From: Chrysopilus asiliformis
Lineage: Eukaryota; Arthropoda; Insecta; Diptera; Rhagionidae
Length of the DNA stretch: 64,000 nucleotides
Assembly: GCA_964034945.1 (NCBI GenBank)
Contig: OZ035960.1
Coordinates: 46,231,002-46,295,001 of the forward strand
Direction: 5' to 3'
Shown in pieces: positions 32,287-44,341 of the stretch (its first letter is position 1; each line of letters starts with the position of its first letter). The position numbers and the translations under genes were made by a program. The notes beneath the pieces were generated by a model. The model had not been told where the DNA came from and searched no databases. It saw only the letters and a list, made by a program, of their open reading frames with translations.

Positions 32287-34431
32287 AATTAACCCTAGAG
32301 GTCGAAAATTGGTCGCCGCGACCACAAAAATGAATTTGTCCGCTTTAAATATACGAATTAAAAAAAAGAGTTTTGTAAAATATTTTTTAAATTATTACAT
32401 AAAAATTACATAGGGACCACATGATCTTCAGTATGGCATCAAAGAAAAAATATGTTTCCAAACTAATAATAAAATTAAAAAAAAAAACTCCTATGGTATA
32501 ATTTAAAATTCAACGAAAATTTTCTCTGCGGCAATAAATATTATTTTAATGAATCAAAAAGGACAGATAGAAAACAATTTCGTTTACACTCTAATTTTAA
32601 TAATATAAAACAGTAATATCCTTGGAGACTGGAAATCGAAATGATTTATGTATGGCTTGGAGGAAAATCTGCTGAAACTAAAAATAAAAAATGGCCGACA
32701 ATAAAACAAAACGAAACCCCTTCATAAATTTTAATAAAAGCGGAAAATATGGCAAACCCTTACGGAAGGATTTTTTTTCATTTGTTTGTTGATTTAGTTT
32801 TATGTTGTTTTGTTGCTTCTGGACAGAGTTTCATTTTATATGGCAGTGGGTGGCATTTGTCTATCGTTATAAAGCTACAAAACTTTAGCACTGATATGCA
32901 CACCTCGACATATATTACAAACATACAACATTGGGGAAAATTTTTTATGCTTTTTTATTTTTCATATTTTTTTATTTTTCATCTTTACGATCCACATTGC
33001 TTGGTTGTTTTTATTTATATCCATAGCCCACATCAAGCAGCTCAGGGCAAACAAACCACCACCGTCAATGGTGGTAATATCCTTTTGCTCCTTCAAGCTC
33101 CACCATCAAGTCACCATGAAGGGGCCGTAGGGGATGAAGAATCTTGGAGATGGGAACTAGTGATTGTTGTATGCAAGTTCTGGCTATCATGGTCGGGAAC
33201 ATGCTTCTATAGTTTCGCAAACAGGGAAGTCAGAGCTACTCTTAACCCATCCACCCAGGATATGAGGGACATACATCAACTTTACATGCATATGTATTTA
33301 TGTATATATTAAAATGGGATATGAGATGTTCGTCGCTAAAGGGATAGCAAAAGGGCTGCCGGAGCAATGTTGGAATACAGAAAATATGGGAGAATTCAAA
33401 GGATATGGAAAGAACGTTGTCCACGGACTACGTATATTCAATATGAAGAGTACAGTTGCGCTTTTACCATAACCGTGCCATAAGAGAGTTAAAAATATGA
33501 TATACAATAGCCAACCCTTAGCAATGCCAACCCAAACCAACCCCATTAGTTGCTGTTTGGTTTGCCCGTTTTAGGTTCCATGCTTGGTTAAGACATTTAC
33601 CTACCACCGCTTTATTCTGAATCCCAGGCACTCTCAGGATCCAAACGGAAAGTTAGGTTTCGGTTCAAGTCCTCAAGACTCGGGACTTGATCTGGTGGAT
33701 GACGATGATGATGGGAAAAGAGAAATGAATGTTTTTGTTACTGAAATTGTTTGCTTAGACATGTGCAAGGTGGATACCCTTTATGGGGGAAGATGGTGGC
33801 ATCTGGTTGGAGTTTCATATAAAACTGAATATGAAAACCAGGATAAAGTTATGGTTTTTACACTGTGCGCGTGTTTGTGAATTCGTTGTCGGTGGGACAA
33901 GTTGGGTTTTTTTTGTTGCTCCCCCATTGTTTTTAGTGCTTTGGATTTGCTTTATGGTGATTTTGATGAATAGTTTTAAGAGGTTCGCATCATCGCAAAA
34001 GAAAGTTTTTCGAAAATCTTGTCTGAGAAACGAATGAGAGGAAATGAAGACTACGAAATTACGATATATACTTTGTGCTTTTGTTTAAATTATACAAAAG
34101 TTTTTCTTTCTTTGCGTATACATATAGTATATATTGATTGGTCGTCATTAAGCGTTGTAAATCTTTTTTTTTAAGTCGATAGGGGTCAATAGCTTGGGAA
34201 AACCTTATTCTATTACATAATGTGAACAAATTGTTGTCAAAAAAATTTCTGTGAACTTTATTACTCAATATTAAAATGTTCTTTTGTGCATCCAAACATT
34301 TTTATCTAAAAACTCACTCGCAATAGTGATTCAAATACAAAAAAATCACGATTTCGACATGTGGGTTGGTCCACTCTAGCTTTTAACGCCTCATATAGAA
34401 ATTGAAACAGGATTTAGACTACAACCAAAAT
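32287..34431. other. Non-coding or unrecognised stretch with a 187-codon frame
   Basis: The longest open frame of the window that is not a microsatellite artefact (32749-33312, plus strand) lies here. It shows no known domain, has two hydrophobic segments and a run of Y/F/I-rich residues, and is crossed at 33028-33073 by a plausible splice acceptor (TATCCATAG) and donor (GGTGGTAATA). I do not call it a gene. A second frame at 33584-33880 contains DLVDDDDDGKREMN but is also unrecognised. TTAA followed by CCCTAGAGGTCG at 32289 resembles a lone piggyBac-type end. Confidence 0.35.
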
Positions 34432-35007
34432 ATAACAAAAGCTATAATTGCCAATCTGGCAATTATTGAAACCCCGTATGGTGATTTAAGTGAACGGCGA
34501 ACACTTGTATCAATTCCACTTGGAAGTCAAATCGGATTTTGATGTATGGAAGTTTTATGTAGAATCATATCCTAAATAACTTTTGTTCTTGCACTTTTTT
34601 GTAAAATGCACCGTTTTTGAGATATTCGCAAAAACCTTTTTGTTCGTATTTTTGCCCATTAACGAATTTAGCATTGCATTTTACAAAAAACGAATCTGCG
34701 TAAAATTTCAAGTCTAGCTCAATCCGTGCGTCCGCAATCCGCGCCACAGATGGACAGACGGACAGACGTACAGATGGACAGACGTACAGACGGACAGACG
34801 GACAGACGGACAGACGGACAGACGGACAGACGCGCAGACGGACAGACGGACAGACGGACGGACAGACGGACAGACGGACAGACGGACGGACGGACATACG
34901 GACGGACGACCATACAAAATTCAATTTTTTTATCATTCAAAACACACTGGTGTAATTAAATTTTTAAGACAAATTTAATATACCCTTTGGTTTCACCATC
35001 CCGGTAT
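34432..35007 (-). mobile_element. DINE-1-like element A3
   Basis: Minus-strand copy: the hairpin end TAATTGCCAATCTGGCAATT at the left, a dense (GGACAGAC)n array at 34750-34908, and TATACCC...CCGGTAT at 34979-35007. One internal block before TTAATATACCC is deleted compared with A4 and A5. Confidence 0.75.
34750..34908. repeat. GGACAGAC microsatellite of A3
   Basis: Array of GGAC and AGAC tetranucleotides with occasional GTAC/GCGC variants. Long open frames on both strands here are repeat artefacts. Confidence 0.9.
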
Positions 35008-37583
35008 GATCAATAATGTGTGCAGGCGAAATTGTTCAATCGGAAAAATTGTCGAAAAAATGTGCCGCAGGCCAAAAATATGTACTTTGGAGCAACCTCC
35101 AGCCGAAATAGAGTACATTGAGCATATTCCGTGATCGTGTTTTCTACTGTTTGGAAAATTATTGCATCAGTTTGAAAAATATTGAACCAAAAATGAGAAA
35201 TAATATTATACAATGGCCTGTTTTTATTTAAATGCTTAAATAAAATATATCAACATTGGACACCTCCTGTCCCCCTATCCTGTGCAAATGGATTTTTTTA
35301 AATAAACACTTTATTTGCCAACATATGTACCTTTTTCTCAAGAAACATTCAACATATTTCAGTTCTGTTCTTTGTTGCTCGTTTTTAAATAGATGATCAA
35401 TAAATTGATCGGTTGGGTTTATCGTAAAAATTATTACAAAATTCGGAAAAATATCGAAAAAATGCAATACAAAATTTGTCAAATATTTTCTAGCTTTTAT
35501 TCAGCAATATGCACCGATTAAAATGAAGTTGATAACTTAAACAAACAGTAGAAAAAGAGCGAAAAAAAATTTAGCCAAAGATGAGAAAAAGGAGAAAGAT
35601 CATGAATACTTTTCGATTAAAATAAAAACATTTTTTTTTTCAAATATTAAGCCACTGGAATAAATGGGTACTGGATCGAAAACCACAATTTAAAGGAAAT
35701 AACTTGGGCAATAGGATAGTCAAATTTATAATCAACGCAATCATCAGACGAACAAAAGGAGACAGTTAACAAGTTAACATTTTCTTTTAATATTTAAGCC
35801 ATAAGACCTTACAACCGACTGGTCTCAGAAGAAGATAGTTTTGTCAAAATTCAAACTGATTGAATTTTTTTTTGTATGATTCGGAAATCAGTTTAAATCT
35901 TTAAAAGTAAATGATTGCTGGATCATCGATTTTTATACCTCACTGTTGGTACTGTGGTGTAATTAAAATATTTTATTAAATTGAAATCCCAAATTGAAAC
36001 AAAAAGTGTTAATTGCAGATTAATTATGCCCCAGTGCAATTGGTATGAAAAGTTTCCCGAAGAATTTACGTAGAAAATGTAAAATATGTAAAAAATTTAT
36101 TTGGTGTGATTTGGTTCTCCCTAAAAAAGAAATTGCTGAATCCTTTCACCCTTTCGAAAAGGTCAACATATCCTGTAATATATATAATCATCTTTCATTT
36201 CATCGTCTATCCTCTTGCATATTATCTGCTCTCTAAATTCATTTTTTAACAAGGAGTGTCATGATTTATTGTCATTATTTGGCATAAAATCTGATAGCAT
36301 AATTTCTCTCAAGATAGAATGTGATGCAATATTTATTATTTCTTCAAATTCAGCAACAGTATCTTTCAAGATGGTATTAAATTCGTCGTCGTCAAATCTG
36401 TCTGGCATTTTTTAGTGTTTTTTTTCTATTCCTTTGCTGTTGTGTATGCTGGGACGAGTCCTGGATTCACAAATATCACAATTTATTTTTGCCTCTTGCA
36501 AGTGGAGTTGAAGACCAGGGCGTTCGTATATGTATAAACGCGTAGTAAATTTGTTACTAAAATCTAGGATTCCCTTATGTTCGTCCAATACCGAAGATTG
36601 AGTAAAATCCAGGGTATGAGTGATTATGGTGATGTCCTGCGTTGAGCAGGATTTGACGGGTATCACAGTATAAAGGGCGAAGAAGCGCATAATATTTTAT
36701 CTTATTTTTGCTCACAGTTTCGATATCGTTGCAGAGAATATTAATGAAGGGATTTTCATGGGGCTTCGCTATACTTGTTAGTTTTTCGCCAGATTTCCCC
36801 GTCATTTTCCTTTCGACTTGTGCATATCGTATATAAACATCAATGATGCTTTTCTATGGATACATGGCAGCCTCTATGCCACATATTGCTATACAATTGT
36901 GTAAACATAAAGCAAATGAGAACGACTGCTGTTGCTAGTTTTGGATGCCTTTTTAGTAATTCCTTTTGGATGGTTAAATGAATGTCTTGGCACAATAATA
37001 ATTCAAGGGCCATATAGGGTACCCGAATGTTGTATGAGTGCTGGTGATTTATATGCACTGATTAATGGGAATCAAAATATTGGATGTAAGTGATTAGAAT
37101 CATGCCTCGGATTTATTATTATTCTGGACTTGTATTCAACAAAAGTTTACTCATCATTTTCCACACCTCCACTGTATGAGTGATAGTTTCTTCTATCATG
37201 CTAACAACAGAGGGTCGAAAGATTGTCCACCATATTTTTTTTCCATTCTCGCACAAAAATGATATTGAGATATCGGGTGGTTATCTACATAATAAAATCC
37301 CTAAGTTGTTCGAGTTCCAGAGGTTTTTCACCACTTTCCGAGGGTTGAAATTTTACATGGAGTTTCCTGATCTATCGGGCATGATGTGAAAAGTCATAAA
37401 CTATGAAATTTCAATAATATGTGCGATCCAATAATAAATTTTCAGGCTGAAAACTTAATTTCTTTAATTATTCGAAGTAGGCCAAAAATAATGTTTGGTT
37501 GAATTTTTAAATTTCTATCAGGTTGTCAACAATATTTTTTTGTGTTGCAAGCCTTCTTCAAATGGTCATTAGAGCGAATTTAG
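35008..37583. other. Mostly unrecognised stretch
   Basis: Several open frames of 60-92 codons, mostly on the minus strand between 36259 and 37058, have more protein-like composition than the surroundings but match nothing I know. See the small ORF at 36259-36408. Confidence 0.35.
36259..36408 (-). CDS. Hypothetical 49-codon ORF, possibly a pseudogene start
   Basis: ATG at 36408 with an in-frame TAA two codons upstream, so the start is well defined. It encodes an acidic peptide beginning MPDRFDDDEFNTILKDTVAE with an amphipathic middle (FEEIINIASHSILREIML), ending at TGA (36259-36261). The same frame continues beyond the stop for about 31 more plausible residues (HSLLKNEFREQIICKRIDDE) to a second stop, which suggests a single nonsense change in a longer frame. 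No family recognised. It may be a relic of a transposon protein or a chance frame. Confidence 0.25.
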   Translation of the reverse strand: MPDRFDDDEFNTILKDTVAEFEEIINIASHSILREIMLSDFMPNNDNKS

Positions 37584-37620
37584 CGTTTTGGGTATTTAAA
37601 GGTATTTAAATACCCAAAAC
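37584..37620. repeat. Short hairpin (GTTTTGGGTATTTAA arms)
   Basis: GTTTTGGGTATTTAAA, three-base loop, then the complement TTTAAATACCCAAAAC. Perfect or nearly perfect. Confidence 0.8.
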
Positions 37621-37704
37621 GTCTATGCAACGTCGATGCGTAGACTATGGCTGCATCAAGTGTAGTCGTAATCAATGGGCCATACCAGGGACCCTTTTAA
37701 AGAC

Positions 37705-38243
37705 TATTGGCAAAAACAATGTATAACACAGACGATTCAAATCAAACAAATCATTTTAGAGGAAGCATGAATTTTTCAATCAAAAACTTAATACCCCATC
37801 GCCACTTGTTCAGCTAAGGCACAAACCAGAAAATACTCGCGTCACTTAAAAGCACAGTAGACACAAAAGTTTGCGCTGTTGTCTAATATGCATTCGTCCA
37901 TAGGTCTTTTTATTTCCACTGAAAACAAAAAAAGGCTAACATTTTGAAGTAAAAACTTAGAAAAAATGCTCGAGTTATGGTTTTTTCCATTTTTAAAACC
38001 TGCTAGAGAAAGAAGTATCGATTGCTGAGGAACATGCAAACAACAACGAATGAATAGAAAAAATATTTGGCAACAAAGGATAATTATACTTAAGCTTTCT
38101 CATAAAGCGACTATCTTCTGGTTTGTGCCTTAGCTGAACACGTGGCGATGGGATATTAAGTTTTTGATTGAAAAATTCATGCTTCTTCTAAAATGATTTG
38201 TTTGATTTGAATCGTCTGTGTTATACATTGTTTTTGCTATTGG
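37705..38243. repeat. Foldback element with 135-bp arms
   Basis: The left arm (37705-37840) and right arm (38107-38243) are inverted copies with under ten differences: CAAAAACAATGTATAACACA, CAGACGATTCAAATCAAAC and AGCTAAGGCACAAACCAGAA are shared. The spacer of about 265 bp is unrelated. No target duplication identified. Confidence 0.75.
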
Positions 38244-38762
38244 GTACTTAAATATGTATTTCGAATCTCAGATGAGTCAAATTTATCTTATTTACATACG
38301 TTTTTTAAGGTACAACTCAAAAATTTTGTAGGGCAACGTTTATGACCCATCTGGCTATGCTCAGAAAATTTTAACAAAATCGTACGACGGGGTCTAGGAG
38401 TGCGCCTTCGAAATACGTTCCTCTGGTCATTTCTGACCCGAACTCAAATCAGTTTACATTTCACCAAAAATCTAAAATCTGGTAAGGTATTTGAGGGAAT
38501 TTTCGTATTTAATTATAAAAAAACTTTATAAAAAATATAATTTTCTGATACACCGATAATTTTCTGGTCACTACAAAAAATAGTCACTTTAAATAAGGGT
38601 GAGTTATTTTAGGGACGGATGAAATTATAAGAAGGTAGAAATCCGGAGTGTGTTTAGTTGAATTTTTGTGTAAAAATGGTATGAAAGTTGACAGGAATGT
38701 TAATGATATACGGTAAAAAATTTTGAATTAAATTCTAATCATAATTGTATTACACTTGACTC

Positions 38763-38938
38763 TGGAGTGGTATTTCGTAACTTGATTCAAGCGTTTGTTT
38801 CGAGTTAGAAGAAAAAGTGGTATTTGCTATCTCGGTTTCTCTCTGTTATTTATTTCGGCCAAAACAGAGACAGTGAATACTTCTTGTTCTTCTAACTCGA
38901 AACAAACGCTTGAAACAAGTTACGGAATATCACTTCTG
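38763..38938. repeat. Palindromic MITE-like element (176 bp)
   Basis: Arms of about 75-80 bp fold on each other: CAAGCGTTTGTTTCGAGTTA on the left against TAACTCGAAACAAACGCTTG on the right, with outer GTGGTATTTCGTAACTTG / CAAGTTACGGAATATCAC. Confidence 0.8.
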
Positions 38939-39002
38939 AATTATCAGCGTGTATCAAGAAAAAACAAAATGTCGCCCACCGCAGACGTTTTATCCAAATC
39001 GA

Positions 39003-39300
39003 ACTAACGAAGTACCCATCGTATGGGATCTTAAATAAAAGAGCTTTGAAAAAAAAAAAACATCGAAATAAGTAGTGGATTGGCCTCAGAAATAAAAGTA
39101 GGATAAAATTGAATAAGCCAAACTCTCAACGCTAAACTCTCAATAAAAGCAAGATTATTTCGGAAGTAAAATCCTTAAGTATTTTTTTTTTATTTCTAGT
39201 ACACTTTAAAAGGGTCTTTTACGGATTTTTTTTTAAAATTTTGTTTTTTCAAATTTTGTTTTACGTTGTGGGGAAAATATTTCAAGAATTTTTTCTAAAG
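39003..39300 (+). repeat. Dispersed repeat family F, copy 2
   Basis: ACGAAGTACCCATC...GGGATCTTAAATAAAAGA, CTCAGAAATAAAAG and AATAAAAGCAAGATTATTTC match the copy at 24960-25480. Confidence 0.45.
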
Positions 39301-40624
39301 AGTTTACTCTTGTCGAAAAACTTTTTTAATTTTATAGCATTCAGATTTCCTCGCGATATTCCTTGCAGAAAAATTTGTGAATTTCTAAAGAATGTGTTCT
39401 ACATATACAGCATTTAACGATAATCTCTTTGAAAATTGCAACTTTTCTTACGTTTGTATACATATTCTTGATTTTGAATTGTGTACAATACTTAACCGTA
39501 ATGCCTGAATAGTTAGGAAAATTACATAATGACATGGACTGGACACATTTTCTCGTAATTCTGTAGAATGTGTCACATTGGTTGAGAGCCACCCTTTTGA
39601 ATGGTGATGTTACCTTATCAAGACACAGCCACCCGTATTTGCTGGTACATCGTTAACAAAAGGAGCAAAATATCCAGAAAACGTAATGAAACGAAACGCT
39701 AGAAAGTAATTTCAGAGCTCATTTAATTTCGAGAGATGAAACCTTATCGTCCTTTTGCAGTGCATTCATTTATTGCGACTTATGCTGGATAAAAAACACC
39801 CCCTCAGAGTTTTATACCATGCATTGAACAATGTCTGCTACCACTCTTTAAAAGACATACATTTTTGCACACATGACCGTATAATGCCTTGGAAGATGGT
39901 ATAAATACTTGTACAGTCATAACAAATGAATCCCAAAATATCGCTATAGCCAAAGTAAGTAACCAATACTAGAGCACCTTATATTCTTATTCTTTGAAAA
40001 AGAAGACATTGCTCCGTTCCGTTCTGGATTTATTACAGTCCAAGCGGGGGTTGAATAAGTTTCGTGTGGAAATTAATATTTTATTCTCGAGTTATAACTT
40101 CTTGAATTGGAATAAATGGAGAAAACACGAAGTTGGCATTGTTCTGGGGTATATTTTTTTTTCTGCTTTCCGTTTATGTTCTAACAACCAGTCCCATGCG
40201 GGCCAAACTTTCACATTTTGAAAATTCCACAAGGATTGTGAATAGTTCTTTCTTGTTACCCAGCCACCTTCTTGGCGAAAAAGTTTAAAAATAGTTTTCT
40301 CATATCTTCTTTGACTAATTTAATAATAAAACGTTTGATATCCCAAAAAGCAGATTATTGGAGATTTTGAACACAAAATTAACAAATTTCAAATATTGCG
40401 AAAAATGAAAATCTTGTATCTGAAAGTTATACTATATAAGAGAATCTTACTATATAAGAGACAAAATTTTCATATCTTTTTCATGTTACAAATATGAAAT
40501 TTTGGTTAAAAAATCGCTATATGCAACACAAAAAAAAATGGCAACAATTTTGGTTCTTAGGAATGTTTTTCAAAAAAAATTCCCTGCGGCTTAATTTTTT
40601 ACTATCCACTGGTATATAGGGAAC
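39301..40624. other. Non-coding stretch, nothing recognised
   Basis: AT-rich. Open frames at 39341 (minus) and 39994 (plus) have no recognised similarity. Confidence 0.4.
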
Positions 40625-41365
40625 GGATTCGATTCAAGACGGAGACCGGCTCGAGAACGGGGCAGATAGAAAACTTCAGATCTGTACGAAATCCGTTTCA
40701 GGCAAAATTATGAGGATATCCGTACATCTGTCTATCGGTCTGCCCGTTGTACGTATCTTAAGTAACTCGAGATCGTGTTGAGCTATCGACTTGAAATGGT
40801 TTGTAAACGGGTTTTACGAAAGTAACGTTAACGATAGTAACGTTTGAAAAAATATAGTTTTTTAGAGAAATTTTGAATCCTCTGCGTTTTTGGGAAAAAA
40901 TTAATATATCAAAATTTAAAGGATATAAAATTTTCGATATTTTTTGCTTTAAAGCCCAATTCAGATTAACGATTACTATTACGATTATGATTACGATTGA
41001 GCTTCCTCGACCAATGGGATCAAAGCTTTCATTTTCCTATCGTTGAAAGCTTTGATCTCACTGGTCGAGAAGCTTCAATCGTAATCGTAATCGTAATAGC
41101 AATCGTTAGTCTGAATTGGGCTTAACGGTTTTTACGTATCTCTAATAATTCTCAAGAAATTTGAAAAAAAATTCAAAATTTCTCAAAAACTATCCGATTT
41201 TATGAAAAATACGTATGACAAAATTTAAAAAAAAATTCCATTTTGTCGTATAACGGTTTTTATGCATTTTTAACGGTTCTCATGATATTTGAAACAATAT
41301 TATTTTTTACATATTTTTTTCGACACCAAATTTTGCAGAGAAAAGTTTTGTTTTGATTTCAGCTG
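40625..41365 (+). mobile_element. DINE-1-like family C, copy C3, split by a MITE
   Basis: GAGACCGGCTCGAGAACGGG, CATCTGTCTATCGGTCTGCC (microsatellite relic) and TGTTGAGCTATCGACTTGAA are the reverse complement of the C1/C2 pattern. The body modules (AACGGTTTTTACGTATCTCT) continue on both sides of the palindromic MITE at 40953-41122. Confidence 0.65.
40953..41122. mobile_element. PIF/Harbinger-like palindromic MITE P1 (170 bp)
   Basis: Ends AGCCCAATTCAGA and the complement, flanked by TAA on both sides (40950-40952 and 41123-41125). Three-base TWA duplications are typical of PIF/Harbinger. The whole element is one palindrome: CGATTGAGCTTCCTCGACCA pairs with the right half, and ACGATTAC-type hexamers repeat in both arms. 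Confidence 0.8.
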
Positions 41366-42180
41366 ATATTTTTTACTTTCTTCTACGGAGTATAATAAAG
41401 TATTGTATTCATGAAAAATTTCGACCTCTTAATTTTGCCTAAAAAACATTTCCCGATCACTCCTGAGTCGATTGGAGTCATATTAAAAAAATGTCTTTCT
41501 GTCTGTCAGTCTGTCAGTCTGTCTGTCAGTCTGTCTGTCAGTCTGTCTGTCAGTCTGTCTGTCAGTCTGTCTGTCAGTCTGTGTACAAGATTTCTCAAAA
41601 ACTAATAGAGCTAGCGCCATGAAATTTTATAGGCATGTTGGGTCCTGAAATGGGACGATCCTATCAACTTTTGGTGGAAATCCGTTAACCGGAAGTATCC
41701 AAAATGGCGGTTTTTCAAAAATCGCAATTTCGTTTTTCTCGATTTACTCCCAAACTACGCGTTTTTTAGTGGCCTTAAGTATGACAAAACTTGAAGAAAA
41801 TAAAATTTCCCACACTTTTGTCTTTAACTATAACTCAATATCTCAACCTGTTATCGAGATAAACCGTTATTTCCAAAAAAAAAAACAGTTTTTTGCGATT
41901 ATCTCGAAAACTAACGGGTTTTTGCTGACTGAATGTATGAAGTGAATTAATGAGAATGGCATTCTGCACAATTTTGTTTCTTACCGTTATCCGTTATCTT
42001 TTACCGTTATTGGGATATTTAGATTAAAATATAAAAAAATATATTTTTGCAAATTACTTGCAAACTAACGATTTTTCGACAAATTAATTTAAGGAAGAAT
42101 TGGAGATGTTAAAATTTTCTACCTTTTTGCCATTTACCGTAAATTGATATCTTTTACCGTTCTCAAGTTATCTCAAATTT
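41366..42180 (+). mobile_element. DINE-1-like family D element
   Basis: Begins with a TACTTTCTTCTACGG...AATAAAGTA hairpin, then GAGTCGATTGGAGTCATATT, a (CTGT)n array with regular CAGT variants (41493-41584), the block CTCAAAAACTAATAGAGCTA followed by GCGCCATGAAATTTTATAGG, and repeated AACCGTTAT(T/C) modules up to about 42170. Same order of parts as families A-C with different sequence. Confidence 0.55.
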
Positions 42181-44341
42181 TGTATGTTTTTGATATTTGT
42201 GAATAAACCAAGAATTTATTGGGAGGTCGTCTTAGGGTGACAACGCGACAGGGCTCTAGCGTAAATTGCACAGGGTCGTAGATTTTGTAGAAGAAAGTTT
42301 TGTGTTGACCACAACTGCTATTTTTATGATTGTTATTGCCTTTTGCGCCAACGAAACTTGGCAACTTGCAAGACATATTTTTTTCCGAGCAATTATATTT
42401 TGAAATATTATTTCTTTGAAAATATTCAAAGCAAATCCGAAAGTAGATTTTTTTATCTATTTATAATGTCACTGTGATAAATGTAGAAATTTCAAATTTA
42501 TAAAATATTTTTAAAGGATTTGTGGGCCTACATAGTGAGTTTCCTGGGAATAAATCAATTTCCAGTTCATCTCCGCCTGACTGTAAACGATTTTGTGGGA
42601 AGTACTGCAATGATGAAAATCGTGAAAAATCCCAGTTTATCTTCAGCACTTGAATTGCTTCTTGGGACCGCCTTATCGACCTCCAAACTTTTCCCATATC
42701 GCAGCAGGCAAATCGAAATGAGAAAATAGAGAAATAAATTTATATTTATCGTTGTAAAATTATTACAATGTAATTTCTCGTACCGGCATCATCACCAACA
42801 TCTGACCGTTTATATGGTTTCGGTTTTGCCAAAATTGTCCGATGCGGTTGATGGTGGTAGCATCATTCCTACGGGAATTTCATATTTTGGGGGAGTAGTA
42901 AAAAAAGAAAATTGTTACAGGAATAAAGCTGGTAACTGCCCAAAGTCCACTTTGGTAGTTACAATTGTATCAAGCCCCTGATCATCTAGCCTACATAGCA
43001 TAGCCAAGAAAAATATTGTGAGAGGCGTCTGTACAGGGGCAGATAATCCAACTGGGGACAATTTACAAGGGTGGCAACGTGCACAAATATCACAGGACTT
43101 GCTACTTTTTGTATGTCGCACGTTACAGCATCTAAAACGAAAATTATTACAATAAAATGTCACTTTGCTAGGGGTGAGATGGAGATTCTTTAGGAAAATT
43201 CAAATGGTTTGAAAAATTTCCCCCTTTCACATTCCCTCCAGCCATAGTCGTTGCCCAGTTTTGCTGAACTTGTTCTATGAGGCTCTTGTATAGTCGTCTA
43301 TCATATACAATTCCTACTGCTTTTGGCAGCATTTTCTTTGATTTTCTGGATTTTTTTTTCTGCCCTTTATAAGATGTCTTTGTTGTACACGCTGGAACTC
43401 GATAAAATTGAGGGTAAGTATTGGTGTTGAGGTGTTTTTAGAGGGTGGTAAATTGCGTTTTCTTCTTTTTTCTGCGTTTATTTTTTCTGCTTTTTTTTGA
43501 TAAATGACTTCACATAAATGGTTGATGGTTGCAGGGTCACGAAGGTCTCCCATCCGTACCTAGTGTTTTTTTTACATATATGTGGTTGCTTCCAGCTGAG
43601 CGGGATGGTCTTTTCGTTCATGTTAGAATGGTGTACAAGAAAATTTCTATGTGAATTTTTGCCTCCCCTGAATGGAGTTTAAAATAACCGCAATTTGAAA
43701 TTTATTGAGTTCATTTATGAAATAAAAGTCAATTCATAAAAATGAAAATTTTCTTTGTTCGAGTGGTTTGAACATTATTTGCGAATCGAATGGGGGATTT
43801 TTCATGAATTTTTTTAGACTAAAAGGAATATGAATTTTTAGGGGAGTTTAAAATGTATTTCAGGTGTTTTCAACCAAAAAAACTGATATGTTATGCAAGT
43901 TAATTTGAACTAACTTCTTTTCGAATGTTTTGAATATATTATTTCATAGCCTTACTTCTAATCTTAGTTATGGGGTTCTGAAGAGATGGAAAATACCTAA
44001 ATCAATATATCAATACAACTGGTGGTAAAAATGGGGATATTCGTAGATTTCCAACGCCAAAGACTTCTCTGTTGGTAAGGGAGCAAAGAATTATCAAAAT
44101 GAACAGGGAAAAAATTAACTGAACCAACTTTTCCTACCGCTCAATAAGAAAATTACACGCAAATTCTCTTTTCTCTCATACATTCTAAAAAAATAGTTTT
44201 TCGGCGCGAGAAAGCTTATTTTCATGGACTTTTATACAGGTCTCCGACTACGGTAGTTAAACAATATTTTCCTCCTTTTCCATTAACAGTTTCAAACAAA
44301 TCTCAAAAACGCACTTGTTTTCTACTTTTCTGTTACCCTAA
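42181..44341. other. Unrecognised stretch with weak retroelement-like traces
   Basis: On the minus strand near 43010-43100 the peptide SCDICARCHPCKLSPVGL has a loose resemblance to the zinc-binding part of retroelement integrases, but no catalytic core follows. Other frames (42461-42697, 43314-43553, minus strand) are basic and unrecognised. I would not annotate a gene here. Confidence 0.3.

Noticed and set aside
32289..32330. piggyBac element starting TTAA CCCTAGA
   Set aside because: No matching right end or second TTAA end motif found downstream; could be chance.
34565..34959. Open frames with repeated PSVR/RRTDGQ peptides
   Set aside because: Translations of the GGACAGAC microsatellite of copy A3.
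7685..41584. CRISPR arrays at the tetranucleotide repeats
   Set aside because: Units are 4-12 bp with no spacers; eukaryotic microsatellites inside transposons.
42915..43163. Retroelement integrase zinc-binding region on the minus strand
   Set aside because: Only a short CxxC-containing peptide looks similar; no catalytic core, no LTRs, frame ends soon after.
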